A stretch of 64,000 nt of DNA. It comes from Lucinisca nassula (taxonomy: Eukaryota > Mollusca > Bivalvia > Lucinida > Lucinidae). This document shows positions 11,284-22,461 of this stretch, piece by piece. The stretch is taken from contig OY757010.1 in assembly GCA_963580285.1 (NCBI GenBank), forward strand, positions 61,030,406 to 61,094,405, read 5' to 3'. The notes below the pieces were generated by a model. It made no database searches and was not told the origin of the DNA. It saw only the letters and a program-made list of their open reading frames with translations. Numbering within the stretch: the stretch's first letter is position 1; the number at the start of each line of letters is the position of its first letter. The translations under genes were made by a program, and so were the position numbers.

Positions 11284-11470
11284 TTAACCCTTGTCCTGCT
11301 GAACCCTTTTCAAACAGTGTAGATCCAGATCAGCAGTCTGATCCAGATCTTCACTGTCTTTCACTTTCATATACTTGATGAATTTATAGAAATAAATTAC
11401 ATCAAGTAATCTGATTGGTTGACAGTAATGGGTGTGGCTAGATCAATTTATTCAGCAGGACAAGGGTTAA
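11284..11470. mobile_element. TTAA-1 MITE, short hairpin
   Basis: TTAACCCTTGTCCTGCTGAA to CAGCAGGACAAGGGTTAA, with a reduced loop (GATCAGCAGTCTGATC). Confidence 0.85.
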
Positions 11471-11570
11471 TAATGGCCTTCTGTTTTGGAGTCTTGGATT
11501 CATAAATATGAGTGCAGCACTCCGTCGCTGTGCCTGATTGTAGTGCAAGCTAAATTTACGCTCTCTTTTT

Positions 11571-11822
11571 GAGGGGATTGATACATTTGGCACTGGGACA
11601 TTTTCTGCCATTCTTCAAGGGAGACAACTTTTGGTCCTATTTAATAACTAAGCTTTTCTGAGACGGGCCTGCTTTTGAAGGAAAGAATTCACTCCCTAAA
11701 AGCAGGTTCTTTGCTCCCTAGGAGCAGTTTTGTTTTCCTTTAAGAGTCTACTTGTACTGATAAAGGAGACAAAAATATATTTAAAGAGTTGCCTCCCCTG
11801 AAGGTGTATTGGTTCCCTTTCT
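11571..11822. mobile_element. Degenerate H-family MITE
   Basis: Retains GGGAGACAACTTTTGG, the palindrome around GCTCCCTAGGAGC, and GTTGCCTCCCCTGAAGGTGT. Confidence 0.65.
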
Positions 11823-12904
11823 CGCTGTATGTATCAGATTGATACAAACATGCTTTGACGTTATTTTCATCAACATATGATCACAAGCCGGAATGGGTTT
11901 CCAGTGAGACAGGTAAGAAATAGGCATACGCCTATTTAACACACACATACACCACATTAACAAATAACTTTATTGAATGTCCCATCAGTCCTCATTTGCT
12001 GGAAAAAGTGAGGTTTGCATGGGTTTTTACACATTAATTTTGTTTGCTCTGCTCAAAAACATTGATTTGGATACTTCACAGAACCATCTCAATGGTGCAG
12101 ATCTAACCAGTACCAAAAACATGTATACGGAGCACAAAATTCATCAGTTTAATCACACTAGCCTAAGGAAGCATAAGACACTAGCCAAAAAATCATCGGA
12201 TAAATTATATCTTGAGTTATGGAAGATAGCATGGTTGTTTTATCTCACTGAAAAACATAAATGCAGTTTAATGTGTCAAAAAACAAAAAGAAAAAGCAAG
12301 TCAAAGCATTAGAAGTTAAAAAGCACACACCAAAAGTTGTCCCGTGGTGTGTTAAAAAGAGTACCAGCATCAGGTGTACTCTCTTTTTTTCATTATATGT
12401 ATGCATGAAAATCTCATTTTGCATACGTAGCATAACATCGAATTGGATACTGTAAAAATTTGTGAAGATATATTCTTCGACATACTATCAAAAACACGAC
12501 ATCATCACATATGTCATTTTTCGTTGAATGGCATTTGGTTTCACTCAGCTTAGCGAACTTTCCGTTTTGTGCAGATAGAACACTATTTTTAAATGAAACA
12601 CGTGATAAAGTTAATTAGAATGGAGATGTTTTTCAAATTGTATTTAGGAAGGTAATTTGTTGGTTTTATTGTTGCAAATTCTGTTTGTCGGCTCCGTAAA
12701 TGCATCACCGTTAAACGAAATTTCCTCCCATAACACCGTCAATTTATCCCACAAATGACAAGTTTGAATACATCTATCCTCTAATTATATTTCTAATCTA
12801 AGTAAAGAGAAGTAAACTAAACGTGAGCCATGATGGGACTGACCAGAACAACCTCCAAAGACACCATGACATTGAGGTAAGTGAATGTAGAATAACCCAT
12901 TTTG
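11823..12904. other. Unassigned region; ORF 11977-12312 not supported
   Basis: The 111-residue ORF is Lys/Ser/His-rich, matches no family I know and has no splice context. A palindrome (GAGTACCAGCATCAGGTGTACTC) lies at 12359-12381. At 12830 an ATG is followed by 47 bases and a consensus donor GTAAGT (12877), a possible upstream exon; see findings. Confidence 0.3.
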
Positions 12905-13208
12905 TACTATTACGAAAACACGCCTATACAAATACACTGTAAATTTTTCTGCCGAAAAACGAAAATTTAAAGATGAAAAATTCTGATATGTTTCTTATTT
13001 CTGCTCTAAAATATAGATTATGGATACTCGTTAGAACAACCTCATCGAGGTTAGAACCGCCTCATCGAGGCGGTTCTAACGAGTACCCACAATCTATATT
13101 TTGAGCAGAAATAAGAAAAATAAGGTTTACCCCTGTAACCCCCAGTTTTGTTATATGAAAGTGGGGTTCAAGGGTGTCAGAATAAATAGGTGTGTTTCAG
13201 TGATGCTG
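12905..13208. mobile_element. G-family MITE, full length
   Basis: The left end ATTACGAAAACACGCCTATA and right end GTGTGTTTCAGTGATG are imperfect inverses. The centre is a strong palindrome around CCGCCTCATCGAGGCGG, flanked by GTTCTAACGAGTACCC. Confidence 0.8.
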
Positions 13209-13295
13209 AATGGACTCTAACCGCTTAAATACAGGTGGAGTCTATTTGGAACTGAAGCAATGTCTAGTGTAGTTAACGTTAACGTTAAGATCTGT

Positions 13296-13656
13296 TTCAT
13301 AAAATGACCAAACTTTTTGCAAGTATTGAAGGCCCTGATCATATGCTGCATTCTGCGGTGTCTGATCTGGACCTGCAATGTTTGCAAGTGTCCTGTTCAC
13401 ATGTAGGTGTTTCCCGTACAGAGTGGTTTAACCCTTTTTGTACCAAACGGAATCTTCCTCCTTATATATACCAGGAGTTCATTTCAAAATTTAGGGGTGT
13501 CAGGTTGTGTTTTCATCAAAATTTATTTGGAAAATGACTGGACTTTTAGCAAACAGTGGAGGCCTTGATCAGACGCCGCGTTCTGCGGCGTCTGATCTGG
13601 GCCTTTACTGTTTGCCAGGGTACCCGTTTTGGGGTTTCTGGTACTAAATGGGTTAA
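13296..13656. mobile_element. TTAA-2 MITE (13428-13656) preceded by a TTAA-2 fragment
   Basis: The full copy runs TTAACCCTTTTTGTACCAAA to ACTAAATGGGTTAA with a hairpin containing GACGCCGCGTTCTGCGGCGTC. The fragment at 13296-13427 has another diverged hairpin (CTGATCATATGCTGCATTC). Confidence 0.8.
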
Positions 13657-13799
13657 AAAATATTACATGTTGTCAGACTGGTAGCATAACCCTCAAATAA
13701 GAAAATTGTGGCATTAAAGGGGAAAGGATACACCTGGCAGATGTTCCGCCATTTTTGAAAGGGAGACAACTTTTGGGACTTCCTGTTTGCTTTTATATA

Positions 13800-14983
13800 T
13801 TAATTCTAAGGCAACAAATCTTGCAGTTCGTGGAGAAACTGGACGTTATCCTCTTATGATTCAAATCATAGCCAGCATGTTCAAATACATTATACACTTA
13901 AAATCATCAGAAAATAATCTCTTGAAGGAAGCATTTGAATTGTCGGAAGAGCTTAGTGAAAAGGGAATTGATTCATGGGTTCACTTCATTAAAAGTACTT
14001 TGTCTTTTTTAAATATAAAAGCCGATATTGCGAGAGACTATAAACAATTGTATAAAAAAGTTCAAAAGGCATTGATCTCAAAATATATCTCATTCTGGAA
14101 AGAAAAAATTAATTCCAGTACAGGTGAAAATGAACAGAGAGGAAATAAATTACGCACATATTGCCTTTTTAAACAACACTTCAGTATGGAAAAATATTTA
14201 CAGTTTGGTAGTAGAAATCAAAGGAGAAACTTATGTAGATTCAGAATTAGTAACCATAAACTAGAGATAGAGCAAGGTCGTTATAAGAATATTAAAGCTG
14301 ATAAACGGATTTGTAAATTATGCAAAAACGGTATTGAAGACGAAATACATTTTTTACTGCAGTGCTCTGTATTAGAGAACGTAAGAAACTCTACGTTATT
14401 AACAATTTATAAAATGTATCCTAACGTTGAACAGCTAAATGATAAAGAGAAATTTATTTGGCTTATGAGTGCGGAAAACGCTATTATGTTCCACTCAGTA
14501 CTGGAGTTACTTTCGTCACTAACAGAAAAGAGAACAGACAAATTAAAAAATGTGTCTTAACATCGTTGATGTGGGGTTCCCTGTTCGGGAGATGCTTGAA
14601 ACTTATCACGGTAGGTCCCTGGCATTCACAGCGAGCCTCTACATACTAAGAAATTAGCATGGTATTTATCCCAGAGGTTTCTTTGCTTGTGAATAGTGTT
14701 ATCCGCAAGAAGTACTGACCCTTGGTTGATATATGTGTATTCACCATTTTTGCATTATTTGCTGGCTCCCGGCTTACCCTTTGTCGGTGTTGGGTGGGCG
14801 GGTGGCCGGACCCCCTGAAAGGTCGGGGGTTGGTTATCTGGTTGCCCGTTTTCCCGGCACTGAGGCTTGCTCTGAGTGTGTGGAATCACCGTGATATGGA
14901 ATTCTCCGGTCGGTACCGTGTCTTAGCTATTAGACTCGGCGGAGACTTCCGAAAATTTACGAAAATTAACTGAATTTTGATTG

Positions 14984-15015
<32 letters not shown>

Positions 15016-15112
15016 CTTGTTGGTATTCTCTGCCTTCTATGGGCGCATTTCATGTATTCAATGTTATGATATGTGATTTGCAAATAAATAAAGTTGAGTT
15101 GAGTTGAGTTGA
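13800..15112 (+). mobile_element. 5'-truncated LINE (non-LTR retrotransposon)
   Basis: Flanked by the target duplication GCTTTTATATA (13789-13799 and 15113-15123). It ends in AATAAA followed by a (GTTGA)n tail at about 15088-15113. The truncated coding part is listed separately and 552 bases of 3' UTR follow it. This is the normal outcome of target-primed reverse transcription that stopped early. Confidence 0.88.
13801..14560 (+). pseudogene. LINE ORF2 C-terminus with zinc-binding motif
   Basis: An open frame with no start of its own (it begins at the truncation point), about 252 residues to a TAA. It begins with NLAVRGETGRYPLMI. Near the C-terminus it has RNLCRFRISNHKLEIEQGRY, then RICKLCKNGIEDEIHFLLQC: the Arg-rich strand followed by CxxC and HxxxxC of the zinc-binding domain found downstream of the reverse transcriptase in many metazoan LINEs. 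The reverse transcriptase and endonuclease are missing, so it cannot move by itself. Confidence 0.85.
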
Positions 15113-15268
15113 GCTTTTATATAAACTCTCTTCCACTGAAAAACAGGTGTACTCTTAAAAGGAATTTGCTCCTTAGGAGCAAATCTTTTCTTTAAGAATT
15201 GACCCCATGTAAAACAAAAATACTTTTGCAGGAGTTGCCTCTCCTGAAGTTGTATCCATTCCCCTTAA

Positions 15269-15419
15269 AAAAGAATAAAGTATGCTTTCTTGCTAGAATT
15301 GCCACATTTGTTCATTTTTACACTTGAAGCACTCTGGATAATTCAAGAGCAGATGAAATGCCCATGTCCCACCACCGGAGGCGAGGAGGGCACTGTTTTA
15401 GGTGCCGATACTGTTTGCA
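15269..15419. other. Unassigned sequence
   Basis: Nothing recognised. Confidence 0.25.
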
Positions 15420-17130
15420 TTGGCGTTGGCTTAGTCCGTTTTAAGCACTATATTGCCTAAATCTATGGTGGGATTCTGACCAAACTTGCATGGCTACATC
15501 ATTAGGATGGAGGAAAATACTCATTAGGTTACCTTGACCTCGTTTTCAAGAGCACAGCCCCCCCCCCCCCACCACAAACAGTAAATTTTGGCCAAAAATG
15601 GCTTGTCTGCAGTCTATGATTAATTTAGCCCATCTTGGTAGTTTATATCATTACAACATACCACAGATAGGGGTCAACGTGGCCTAGTGGATAAGAGCGC
15701 TGTCTCTTATTCATTAGGTCTCTCACCACTGTGGTTTGAGCCTCGCTCAGACACCAAGTTCTGCAACGGAAGGTCAGGTGGTTTTTCTCTGGGTACTCCA
15801 GTTTTCTCCTACCTCTGATTAACGATCGGCTCGATATGAGTGAAATAATCTTGAAAGGGCTGTAAAACCAAAATGAAAAAAAAAAACATACAGATTTGGT
15901 TAGATTTTGGTGACCATCACCTTTTTCAAGGACACCGGCCTCCAAAGACTGAAAATTTGGCTTATCTGCACCGCATCTCATGAACAACTGGGTGAAATTT
16001 GGTCAAACTTGATACAATGAATCATTGCAACCTATCAAAGATTTAATTACCGGTAGATATTGGTGGCCTTGACCATTTTTTCAAGGGCACATGCCCCCAA
16101 AACCTGTCAATTTTGGCTTGTCTGCACCCCATCTCATGAACGAATGGATGAAATGTGGTCATACATTTACAAGTAACAATATTTCATTGCATCCTACCAA
16201 AGATTTGATTAGAGTTTGGTAACCTTTAGATTATGGTGACCTTGACCATATTTTCAAAGGCACAGGTCCCCCAAAGACTGTGAATTTTGGCTTGCCTGCA
16301 TACTATTTTATGAACAAATGCATGAAATATGCTCTCAAACTTGGTACAATATATCATTGCAATCTACCAAAGATTTGATTAGATTTTGGTGACCTTGATC
16401 TTATTTTCAAGGGTACGTGCCCTAAATAGCTGTCGATTTTGGCCTGTCAGCACACTATCTCGTGAACGAATCGATGAAATGTTGTGAAACTTGGTACAAT
16501 ATACATGTATTTTTGCAATCTACCAAAGTTTTGATTTGATTTTGGTGATAATGGCTTAATTTTAAAGGGCACAGGTCTCCTAAAACTGTAATTTTGACTT
16601 GTCTGCAGCCCATATCATGAAGGAATGGATGAAATTTCATCAAACTTGGTACAATATATTATTGCAACTAACAACAGATTTGAGTAGATTTTGGTGACCT
16701 TAATATTATTTTTAAGGGCACAGCCCCACCCCACAGAAACTGTCAATTTTGGCTTGTCTGCACCCTCTCCCATCAAAGAATTAATGAAATTTGGCCAAAC
16801 TTGGTACAATATGTCATTGCATCCTTCCAAATATTTGTTTAGATTTTGGTGACCTTGACCTTAATCTCAAGGTAATGGGCTCCCGAAACTTGTTCTTTTG
16901 GGGCAAAAAATGGCTTGTTTGTACCCTATATCATTTAAGAATTGATGAATATTGGTCAAACTCTGTACATGTGTACAATATTTAATCACAGGCTATCAAA
17001 TTTGTTTAGATTTTGGTAATCTGACCGTTTGAATAACTGTTTTTGTAAGGTCACATGCTCCCTAAAACTGTCTGTTTTTTTTTTCTCCAAAAATGGCTTG
17101 TTTGCACCTTACATTTTTGAGACCTTAACC
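15420..17130. repeat. Degenerate tandem array, unit about 155 bases
   Basis: About nine units containing TTTGATTAGATTTTGGTGAC, CAATTTTGGCTTGTCTGCAC and AACTTGGTACAATATATCAT. Units differ by 15-30 percent. A tRNA-SINE interrupts the second unit. ORFs on both strands are short and not conserved between units, so it is not coding. Confidence 0.8.
15670..15885 (+). mobile_element. tRNA-derived SINE in the 155-base array
   Basis: The head GTGGCCTAGTGGATAAGAGC is an A box. GGTTTGAGCC is a weak B box. The body has GGAAGGTCAGGTGGTTTTTC and the tail TAATCTTGAAAGGGCTGTAA ends with an A-run. Imperfect duplication ACATACCACAGAT / ACATACAGAT. Confidence 0.75.
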
Positions 17131-17444
17131 CAGTTGTTAAAGTCAAGTTGGTGTTTAAGATATATTAATGGGGGGGGGGGGGGGGGGGAGGTCTAAAAGC
17201 ATTTCTAGTATACTTCAAGCATGGTGCATTATAAGAGATCGGTTTTCCATACATTTGTCCACTAATTAAACAGTCTGAAGGAGCAGTCTGATCAGGGTGT
17301 ACTGGATCAAGAAGCAAATTTGTTAAAATTTTAGGAGAATTACAGCAATTTCACAAGGTGTCTGTTTTTTAGGATTTTCGCTGTAAGTGAAATAATCTTG
17401 AAAGGGTTACAAATCGAAATTCAAAAAGGCAAAAATAAGAAAAG
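17131..17444. repeat. Poly-G tract, HP-D fragment and SINE tail
   Basis: A run of 19 G at 17170-17188, an HP-D 3' fragment at about 17274-17385, and a SINE tail fragment AAATAATCTTGAAAGGGTTA at 17389-17408. Confidence 0.6.
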
Positions 17445-17954
17445 CCAAGGTTCAAATCCCCAAGCACAGGGGGAACAACCTACGTGAGAGCAGTAATGTC
17501 TTAACCATTAGTAGGTTTGCCAGTGTTTATTACACAAAAGGCATTTGTTACAACAAGTAGGTGGTTGGTGCATTAGGTAATAAAAGAATCACACATACTG
17601 AAATCTGTCTCAGAAATGTAGCTGTTTCTTTTAATAATTCAACACAAGCTGGTTGTTTAAATGATGTCGGAACTACCATTGTTTACAGCGCCGAATCAGA
17701 TCTTATGGCGAAGCTATCGAAGCCTTTTCAATGTTTCTAGGTAAAATTAGCTCACCGATGGGATGCAAATATTGTTCGTTACCAGCTGAAGTATGTTTTT
17801 TGAAGACTAGTCTAGTTTGAAGCATTTTATCTACCTTATTTACACCAATATGGCCACTACTGAAATGGGTACGACATCTGTGCTATGACATAGGTTGTCA
17901 TCCTTGAAGTGGGCGGGAAATTTTTCAGCTTTGATGTATTCCTTTGACAAAACT
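17445..17954. other. Unassigned sequence
   Basis: No gene or repeat recognised. Confidence 0.3.
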
Positions 17955-18213
17955 TTCATCATGTTAACAAGTCTGTGAAACGAACTCCCCTCTAAACCCC
18001 TCTTTATACAGAGAAAATGTAAACATTATTTTTGCTCCAAGACATAGGTTGTGGGTACTCGTTAGAGCCGCCTCAGTGAGGCAGTTCTAACAAGCACCCA
18101 CAACCTGTTGCTCCAGTATAAATAAGAAAAATATCAGATTTTTTATCAAAATGTCACCATTTTAGAGATATGAAAGAATGCACTATGTCACAAGGATGTG
18201 TTACCATAATGGA
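17955..18213. mobile_element. G-family MITE
   Basis: Palindrome GTTGTGGGTACTCGTTAGAG with CCTCAGTGAGGCAG. Right part TAAGAAAAATATCAGA. Confidence 0.7.
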
Positions 18214-18659
18214 TGTTACCGGTATAAGATGGGGGCTCATACGAAACTAATTTTGCCAAAAAAAGATTGGCATCATCATACATGATGAATGATGTTCGAA
18301 GAAGTTGGAGGGACATATCGCTTCTGGGACATTAGTGCGTCTGTCCGTCCTTACGTGCATGCATCTGTTAAGGTTTTTGATGCATTGTATAAGTTGAACA
18401 AATTAACCTGAGACTGGTGAACTCTATTAACATAATTTCACACCCGAATGAATGCATGTATTTATCTTCGCCGTCTCCCGAAAATGGCGATATTGTTATT
18501 CAATACATAGGGGTCTGTAAATGGGTCGCAATTCACGTGATGCCAAAAATTCACGAGAAGGTTACGAAAGCCGACGTATAAGGCGATAATGTTGACAAAT
18601 TTATTCCATGCATAAAGGTTAGTCTCTGGTCAAATTGTTCGAACTATATAATTTCTGAA
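18214..18659. other. Unassigned sequence
   Basis: No supported feature. Confidence 0.25.
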
Positions 18660-19290
18660 CTGTACACATTAGGGTTTTGGAATTTCATATATATATATAT
18701 GGAGTCCTCATGAAAAAAAGGGCTGACTTATATTTTTTTTCTCATCAGGATTATGGCCTGAGTTATGGCCCTTTGAAAAAAAAAATGGATGAAATATCTC
18801 AAAAGCTTTTAAAGCTGGAGCTTTGAAAGTTGATGAATTGTTTGCGAGTGATGAGTAGATGACCCGATTAACTTTTGAAGAAATTCTGAAAAATACTTAA
18901 ATCATGAGTTATAGCCCTTTGGAAATTTGGTCATTTGTACATTGCAAGCTGTATGATGCATAGCATAACTTTAGAACCATGTATGTCTGGGTTTTGAAAT
19001 TTCATATATGGATTCCTCATTAAAAATAGTTGACACATAGTTTTTCTTTTCACATCAGGATTATGCCTATTTCCTCCTGAGTTATGGCCCTTTGAAAAAA
19101 TTTAGATGAAATCTTGTCAGCAAAGTGTCTCAAAACTTTTTAAAGCTAGAGCCTTGAAAGTTGATGGATGGATCGGTAGTGATTACAAAATAGCCTGATT
19201 TACTTTTGAATAAATTCTGAAAATTTGGATGAAATCTTATTCTTCAGTTATGGCCCTTTGAAAATTTTGTCATTAGGGGCAAGCATATGG
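18660..19290. repeat. Degenerate direct repeats, about 250-base spacing
   Basis: Segments such as GAGTTATGGCCCTTTGAAAA, CTTTGAAAGTTGATG and GGGTTTTGAAATTTCATATA recur two or three times. A similar unit lies at 60,600-60,700. Non-coding. Confidence 0.55.
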
Positions 19291-19482
19291 TTGGGAGCAT
19301 AGTGTTTTACCATACCAATTCTAGTTTCCTTGAAGGAGGGGAGTGTTACAAACCCCAGCTCCTACCTCCGAGCTCCCGAGTTGGAATCCCAGCACTGAGT
19401 TTGGGGAGGGGTTCTGCAAAGCTTCATTCCTTTGTTACAACTTCAATATTGAAAGAGAGTTCAGTCAAAACTAACAATGTTG
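19291..19482. other. Unassigned sequence upstream of the gene
   Basis: The small ORF 19287-19490 is not supported. Confidence 0.25.
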
Positions 19483-19846
19483 TTGTTTAAAATTTTGATC
19501 ATTAAATATGACAAATACAATGTATATTGATATTTTTGCTGAAACAATGCCAGCAGCTTTTGCAAATGCAAAAGCTGCTCACATTATTTCAGCAAAAATA
19601 CCTCTGTATTAGCCATTTTAACTTACAAGAACAATTTTACCACTGACAAGCTCGTTAACCCTTCTCTTGCTGAATATTCAGTTTAGCTACACCCATTTCT
19701 GACTTTGAACCAATCAGATTACTGGATGTAATTTATTCCTACAAATTCACAAACTGAAGAAGCCATCTGATCTGGATCTACACTGTTTGCAAAGAAAAGG
19801 GTTGTCGTGAACAGCAGGATAAGAGTTAAGCTAACAATGTCTTACC
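19483..19846. mobile_element. K element with a TTAA-1 MITE inserted (19655-19829)
   Basis: The K hairpin CAGCTTTTGCAAATGCAAAA lies at about 19554-19576. TTAA-1 interrupts the segment GAGCTCGTTAAGCTAAC, which is intact in the K copy at 56,297, so the insertion target and duplication are exactly TTAA. The elements end 52 bases before the first recognised exon. Confidence 0.8.
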
Positions 19847-19898
19847 TGGTGATAATCCTTGTGATGGGACTCATATTATGTTTCTGTGTCTCTTACAG

Positions 19899-19921
19899 TA
19901 AGCTTCTGAAGACCACTCAGA
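19899..19921 (+). promoter_or_regulatory. 5' UTR part of first recognised exon
   Basis: A pyrimidine-rich tract ending TCTTACAG at 19891-19898 is a good 3' splice site, so at least one non-coding exon lies upstream. The 23 bases before the ATG contain TGA (19907-19909) in the same frame as the ATG, so translation cannot start upstream in this frame. The ATG at 19922 has a purine at -3. Confidence 0.6.
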
Positions 19922-20774
19922 ATGAGTTGGAGTACTTCACTCAGTTACAAGGCAGAGCCATTTGGAGCAGTTGACTATACTAGTGATAATTATGGAGTTG
20001 GGAGTTCAGCCACAGACTATGGAGCTTATGGAGATGGCAGTTCAGGGGCAGGCTACAGCACTGGGGCGGGGTCTCTTGGCAAGAGGTCTCATTCCCCTGA
20101 TAATGACCAGCTTTATAAGAAGCCAAAATCCTTTGGGGGCCAATCATCATGGGATGATGTTGGAGGCAATGGATTTACAGACTTTGACTCAGGTCCCACT
20201 TCCTGGGATCAGTTGAAAGAGGCAGATTCTGGGCCATCATCCTGGGATGATATATCGGGACCAACCTCCTGGGATCAAATCTCTTCAACACCTAAACCTT
20301 CAACACCTGGAGTAGGTGGCAGAGGGGCTGGGAGGGGTGGTGGGGGTAAGGGTTCGAGGGGCGGAGGAGCTGGAGGGAGGGGTGCTGGGGGCAGAGGGGG
20401 AGGAAATTTTGGATTTGAGTCAAATGGTAATTTTGGTCAAGCTGCATCTAGAGGTGGTGGCGGACCCAGAGGGGGTGCACAGAGAGGAGGGGGTAGGGGT
20501 AGAGGGGGTGGTGGTCAGCAGTTTGGAGATGGATGGAGTGGAGGAGGTGGTGGTGGGTGGGGAAGTGGAGGGGGTGGGTTTGGAGACAGTAGTGGATTTG
20601 GAGGACGTGGTGGGTTTAGAGGAGGTAGGGGAGGTGGGAGGGGAAGAGGAGGTAGAGGTGGTGGGTTCGGAGGAGGTGGATGGGGTGGGGACGGATGGCA
20701 AGACAGTGGATGGGGAGGAGGTGGTGGATTTGGAGGTGGAAGAGGTGGCCAAAGAGGAGGAGGTCCTCAGAGAG
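19922..20774 (+). CDS. Exon 1 (coding): Gly-rich RGG N-terminus of NKRF-like protein
   Basis: Encodes residues 1-284 plus one base of the next codon. The start is the ATG at 19922, preceded by an in-frame TGA. Order along the protein: a Ser/Tyr/Gly-rich leader; a basic patch GKRSHSPDNDQLYKKPK, a likely nuclear localisation signal; four WD-dipeptide motifs (SSWDD, TSWDQ, SSWDD, TSWDQ); then about 150 residues of Gly-rich sequence full of RGG, GRGG and FGG units. Such RGG tracts usually bind RNA and are targets of arginine methylation. The open frame runs into the intron to a TAA, but the donor GTAAAA at 20775 joins in phase with exon 2, which continues RGGRPG. Antisense and other-frame ORFs here are products of the GGN repeats. 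Confidence 0.87.
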
Positions 20775-20823
20775 GTAAAAAATAATTTTCATTGTGTAAT
20801 TTGTGTTCAGTGATAATGATAAT

Positions 20824-21045
20824 AGCCCTTGTCCTGCTGAACCCGGATATGTCTTATCTTTCAAACAATGAAGATCCAGATCAGATGGCTTCTCCAAGAT
20901 GGCTTCTTGCCATCTGATCAGGGTCTTCGTTGTTTGTCATTCAGTTTATGAATTTGTCGCAATAATTTTCATCAAGTAATCTGATTGGTTGATAATTGGT
21001 AGTGGGTGTGGCATATTTAAATATTCAGCAGGTCAAGAGTTAGTA
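20824..21045. mobile_element. TTAA-1 MITE in intron 1
   Basis: Begins 49 bases after the exon 1 donor. CCCTTGTCCTGCTGAACCC to CAGGTCAAGAGTTA. Its hairpin loop is a duplicated GATGGCTTCT. Confidence 0.75.
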
Positions 21046-21106
21046 TCATATTACACACAAAAATATAGAACTAGATGCCCAGGAAAAGCCACATTCAAAG
21101 ATTATA

Positions 21107-21472
21107 GCAGGCCTCGTATTTTTCAGGCATTTGCAGGATTTCAGGCTTTTAGAGCTGGATTTTTTTTCTTGATTTCAGGCTTTTAGATTTTGATTCTTGT
21201 GCCTATAGTCTGTTTAAAAAATTATTTAACCGTTATCCTGTTAAATAAATTTATTAACCCACACCCATTTCTGACTATAAGTCAACCAAAATACTTGATA
21301 TTTTCACAAACTGCATTACAAACAGTGTAGATCCTGATCAGATGGCTTCTTCAGAAGCCATCTGATCTGGATCTACACTGTTTGCAAAGGTAATAGTTGT
21401 GTCTTGTTTAGCAGAATAAAGGTTGAAGGGGCTTTCAGGCATGGAAAAGCGTGATCAGTACAAGGCCTGTAT
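21107..21472. mobile_element. hAT-like composite element carrying a TTAA-1 MITE
   Basis: Ends CAGGCCTCGTATTTTTCAGG and (inverted) CAGGCCTTGTACTGATCACG. TATAG abuts both ends. The TTAA-1 MITE inside it (about 21224-21427) sits at the same place as in the copy at 39,081. Confidence 0.7.
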
Positions 21473-21828
21473 AGCCGAGAGGAAGTGCAACTAAAAGTGA
21501 TAAAACCAAAAAATCATGATGTCTCAACAACTGTGCATACTGTTGCCTTGAAACTTGTTAGGCTAATAGAAGACCTGATTAGCTTTTTGAAAAAAATTGT
21601 TCTTTTTTCCCTTGAGTTACAGCCCTAAGAAAATTTTAGCATTTCAACAATGTCAAATTTTTAGGGCAAACAGTGTTGGGGCTTAATGTTTCTAGTTTCA
21701 ATGTATTTTCTGTGTGCGTAAATAGAAGCTGTAGCAATGAGTATACCTGTACAGTTATCGATGATGTCATAGCCATACGCGCCATTGTGCTCTGTTTACA
21801 CCCTTCTGCATACTTGTATGCCGAGTAC
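21473..21828. other. Unassigned intron sequence
   Basis: Nothing recognised; the ORF 21673-21897 runs into a MITE. Confidence 0.25.
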
Positions 21829-22038
21829 TACAGTAAAAGTCCAATACTAAGACCACCTTTTGGACTGTTCAAAAGTGGTCTTAAAGACCACTTTTGAACA
21901 GTCCCAAAGGTGGTCCCTGACCAGGGGACACTTTGTGCAGACAACACAAAGCAAGAATAACTGCACCCATCTAAATAACCTTTTTAAAGCATAATTAGTC
22001 TTAATATAAGATGGTCTTAATAGCGGTAGTTTACTGTA
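21829..22038. mobile_element. L element (Tc1/mariner-like MITE)
   Basis: Ends TACAGTAAAAGTCC and (inverted) TACAGTAAACTACC with TA at both edges. Internal palindrome around AGTGGTCTTAAAGACCACTT. Other copies at 32,136 and 53,758. Confidence 0.75.
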
Positions 22039-22461
22039 TATTATTTTCCTTTTTCCGTTCATATGTATATTCATTTGTCTGTGGAACTAGGATCAAAGTT
22101 TTTGCGTCAAAGTTTATAAGATCTAATGCAGGTAATATAGAAACATTTGATTATGGATTTGATTTATATGTGACATAATGGTAAATACAGGTCTAAAGTT
22201 TAAATTATGCCCTCATTGTGTCACACTACCCCTTAAGCCCTAGCATTGTCTTGGGTGGTAGGGCTTGAGATGTCATTTGATCTCAGTGTTGTGTAAAAGT
22301 GGCACAAAATCGAAAGCATCATCTCCAAAATGACAGTGTTGATGGGAACATAAAACCAAACACAAACAAAAGACACCAAATGGGCACTTTTCATGCAATG
22401 GCAATCATATAAATTAGTTCACAGAAAAAAAATACTGCAAAGAAGCTGTTTTCCCCCTACT
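22039..22461. other. Unassigned, with a SINE-A 3' fragment at 22248-22374
   Basis: The fragment keeps GGGCTTGAGATGTCATTTGA and the CAAA tail, and its 5' half is missing. Confidence 0.6.

Larger units (their letters stand above)
13714..15268. mobile_element. H-family MITE split by a LINE
   Basis: The left half 13714-13799 has GGGAGACAACTTTTGGGACT. The right half 15124-15268 has AGGAATTTGCTCCTTAGGAG and ends CCATTCCCCTTAA. Together they make one normal H element of about 240 bases. Confidence 0.8.

Noticed and set aside
11977..12312. 111-residue ORF as a host gene
   Set aside because: No recognised motif, Lys/His-rich, no splice sites or neighbour support.
20316..20897. Several overlapping long ORFs in other frames over the RGG exon
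   Set aside because: GGN-repeat DNA stays open in several frames; only the 19922 frame has a proper start, splice phase and continuation.
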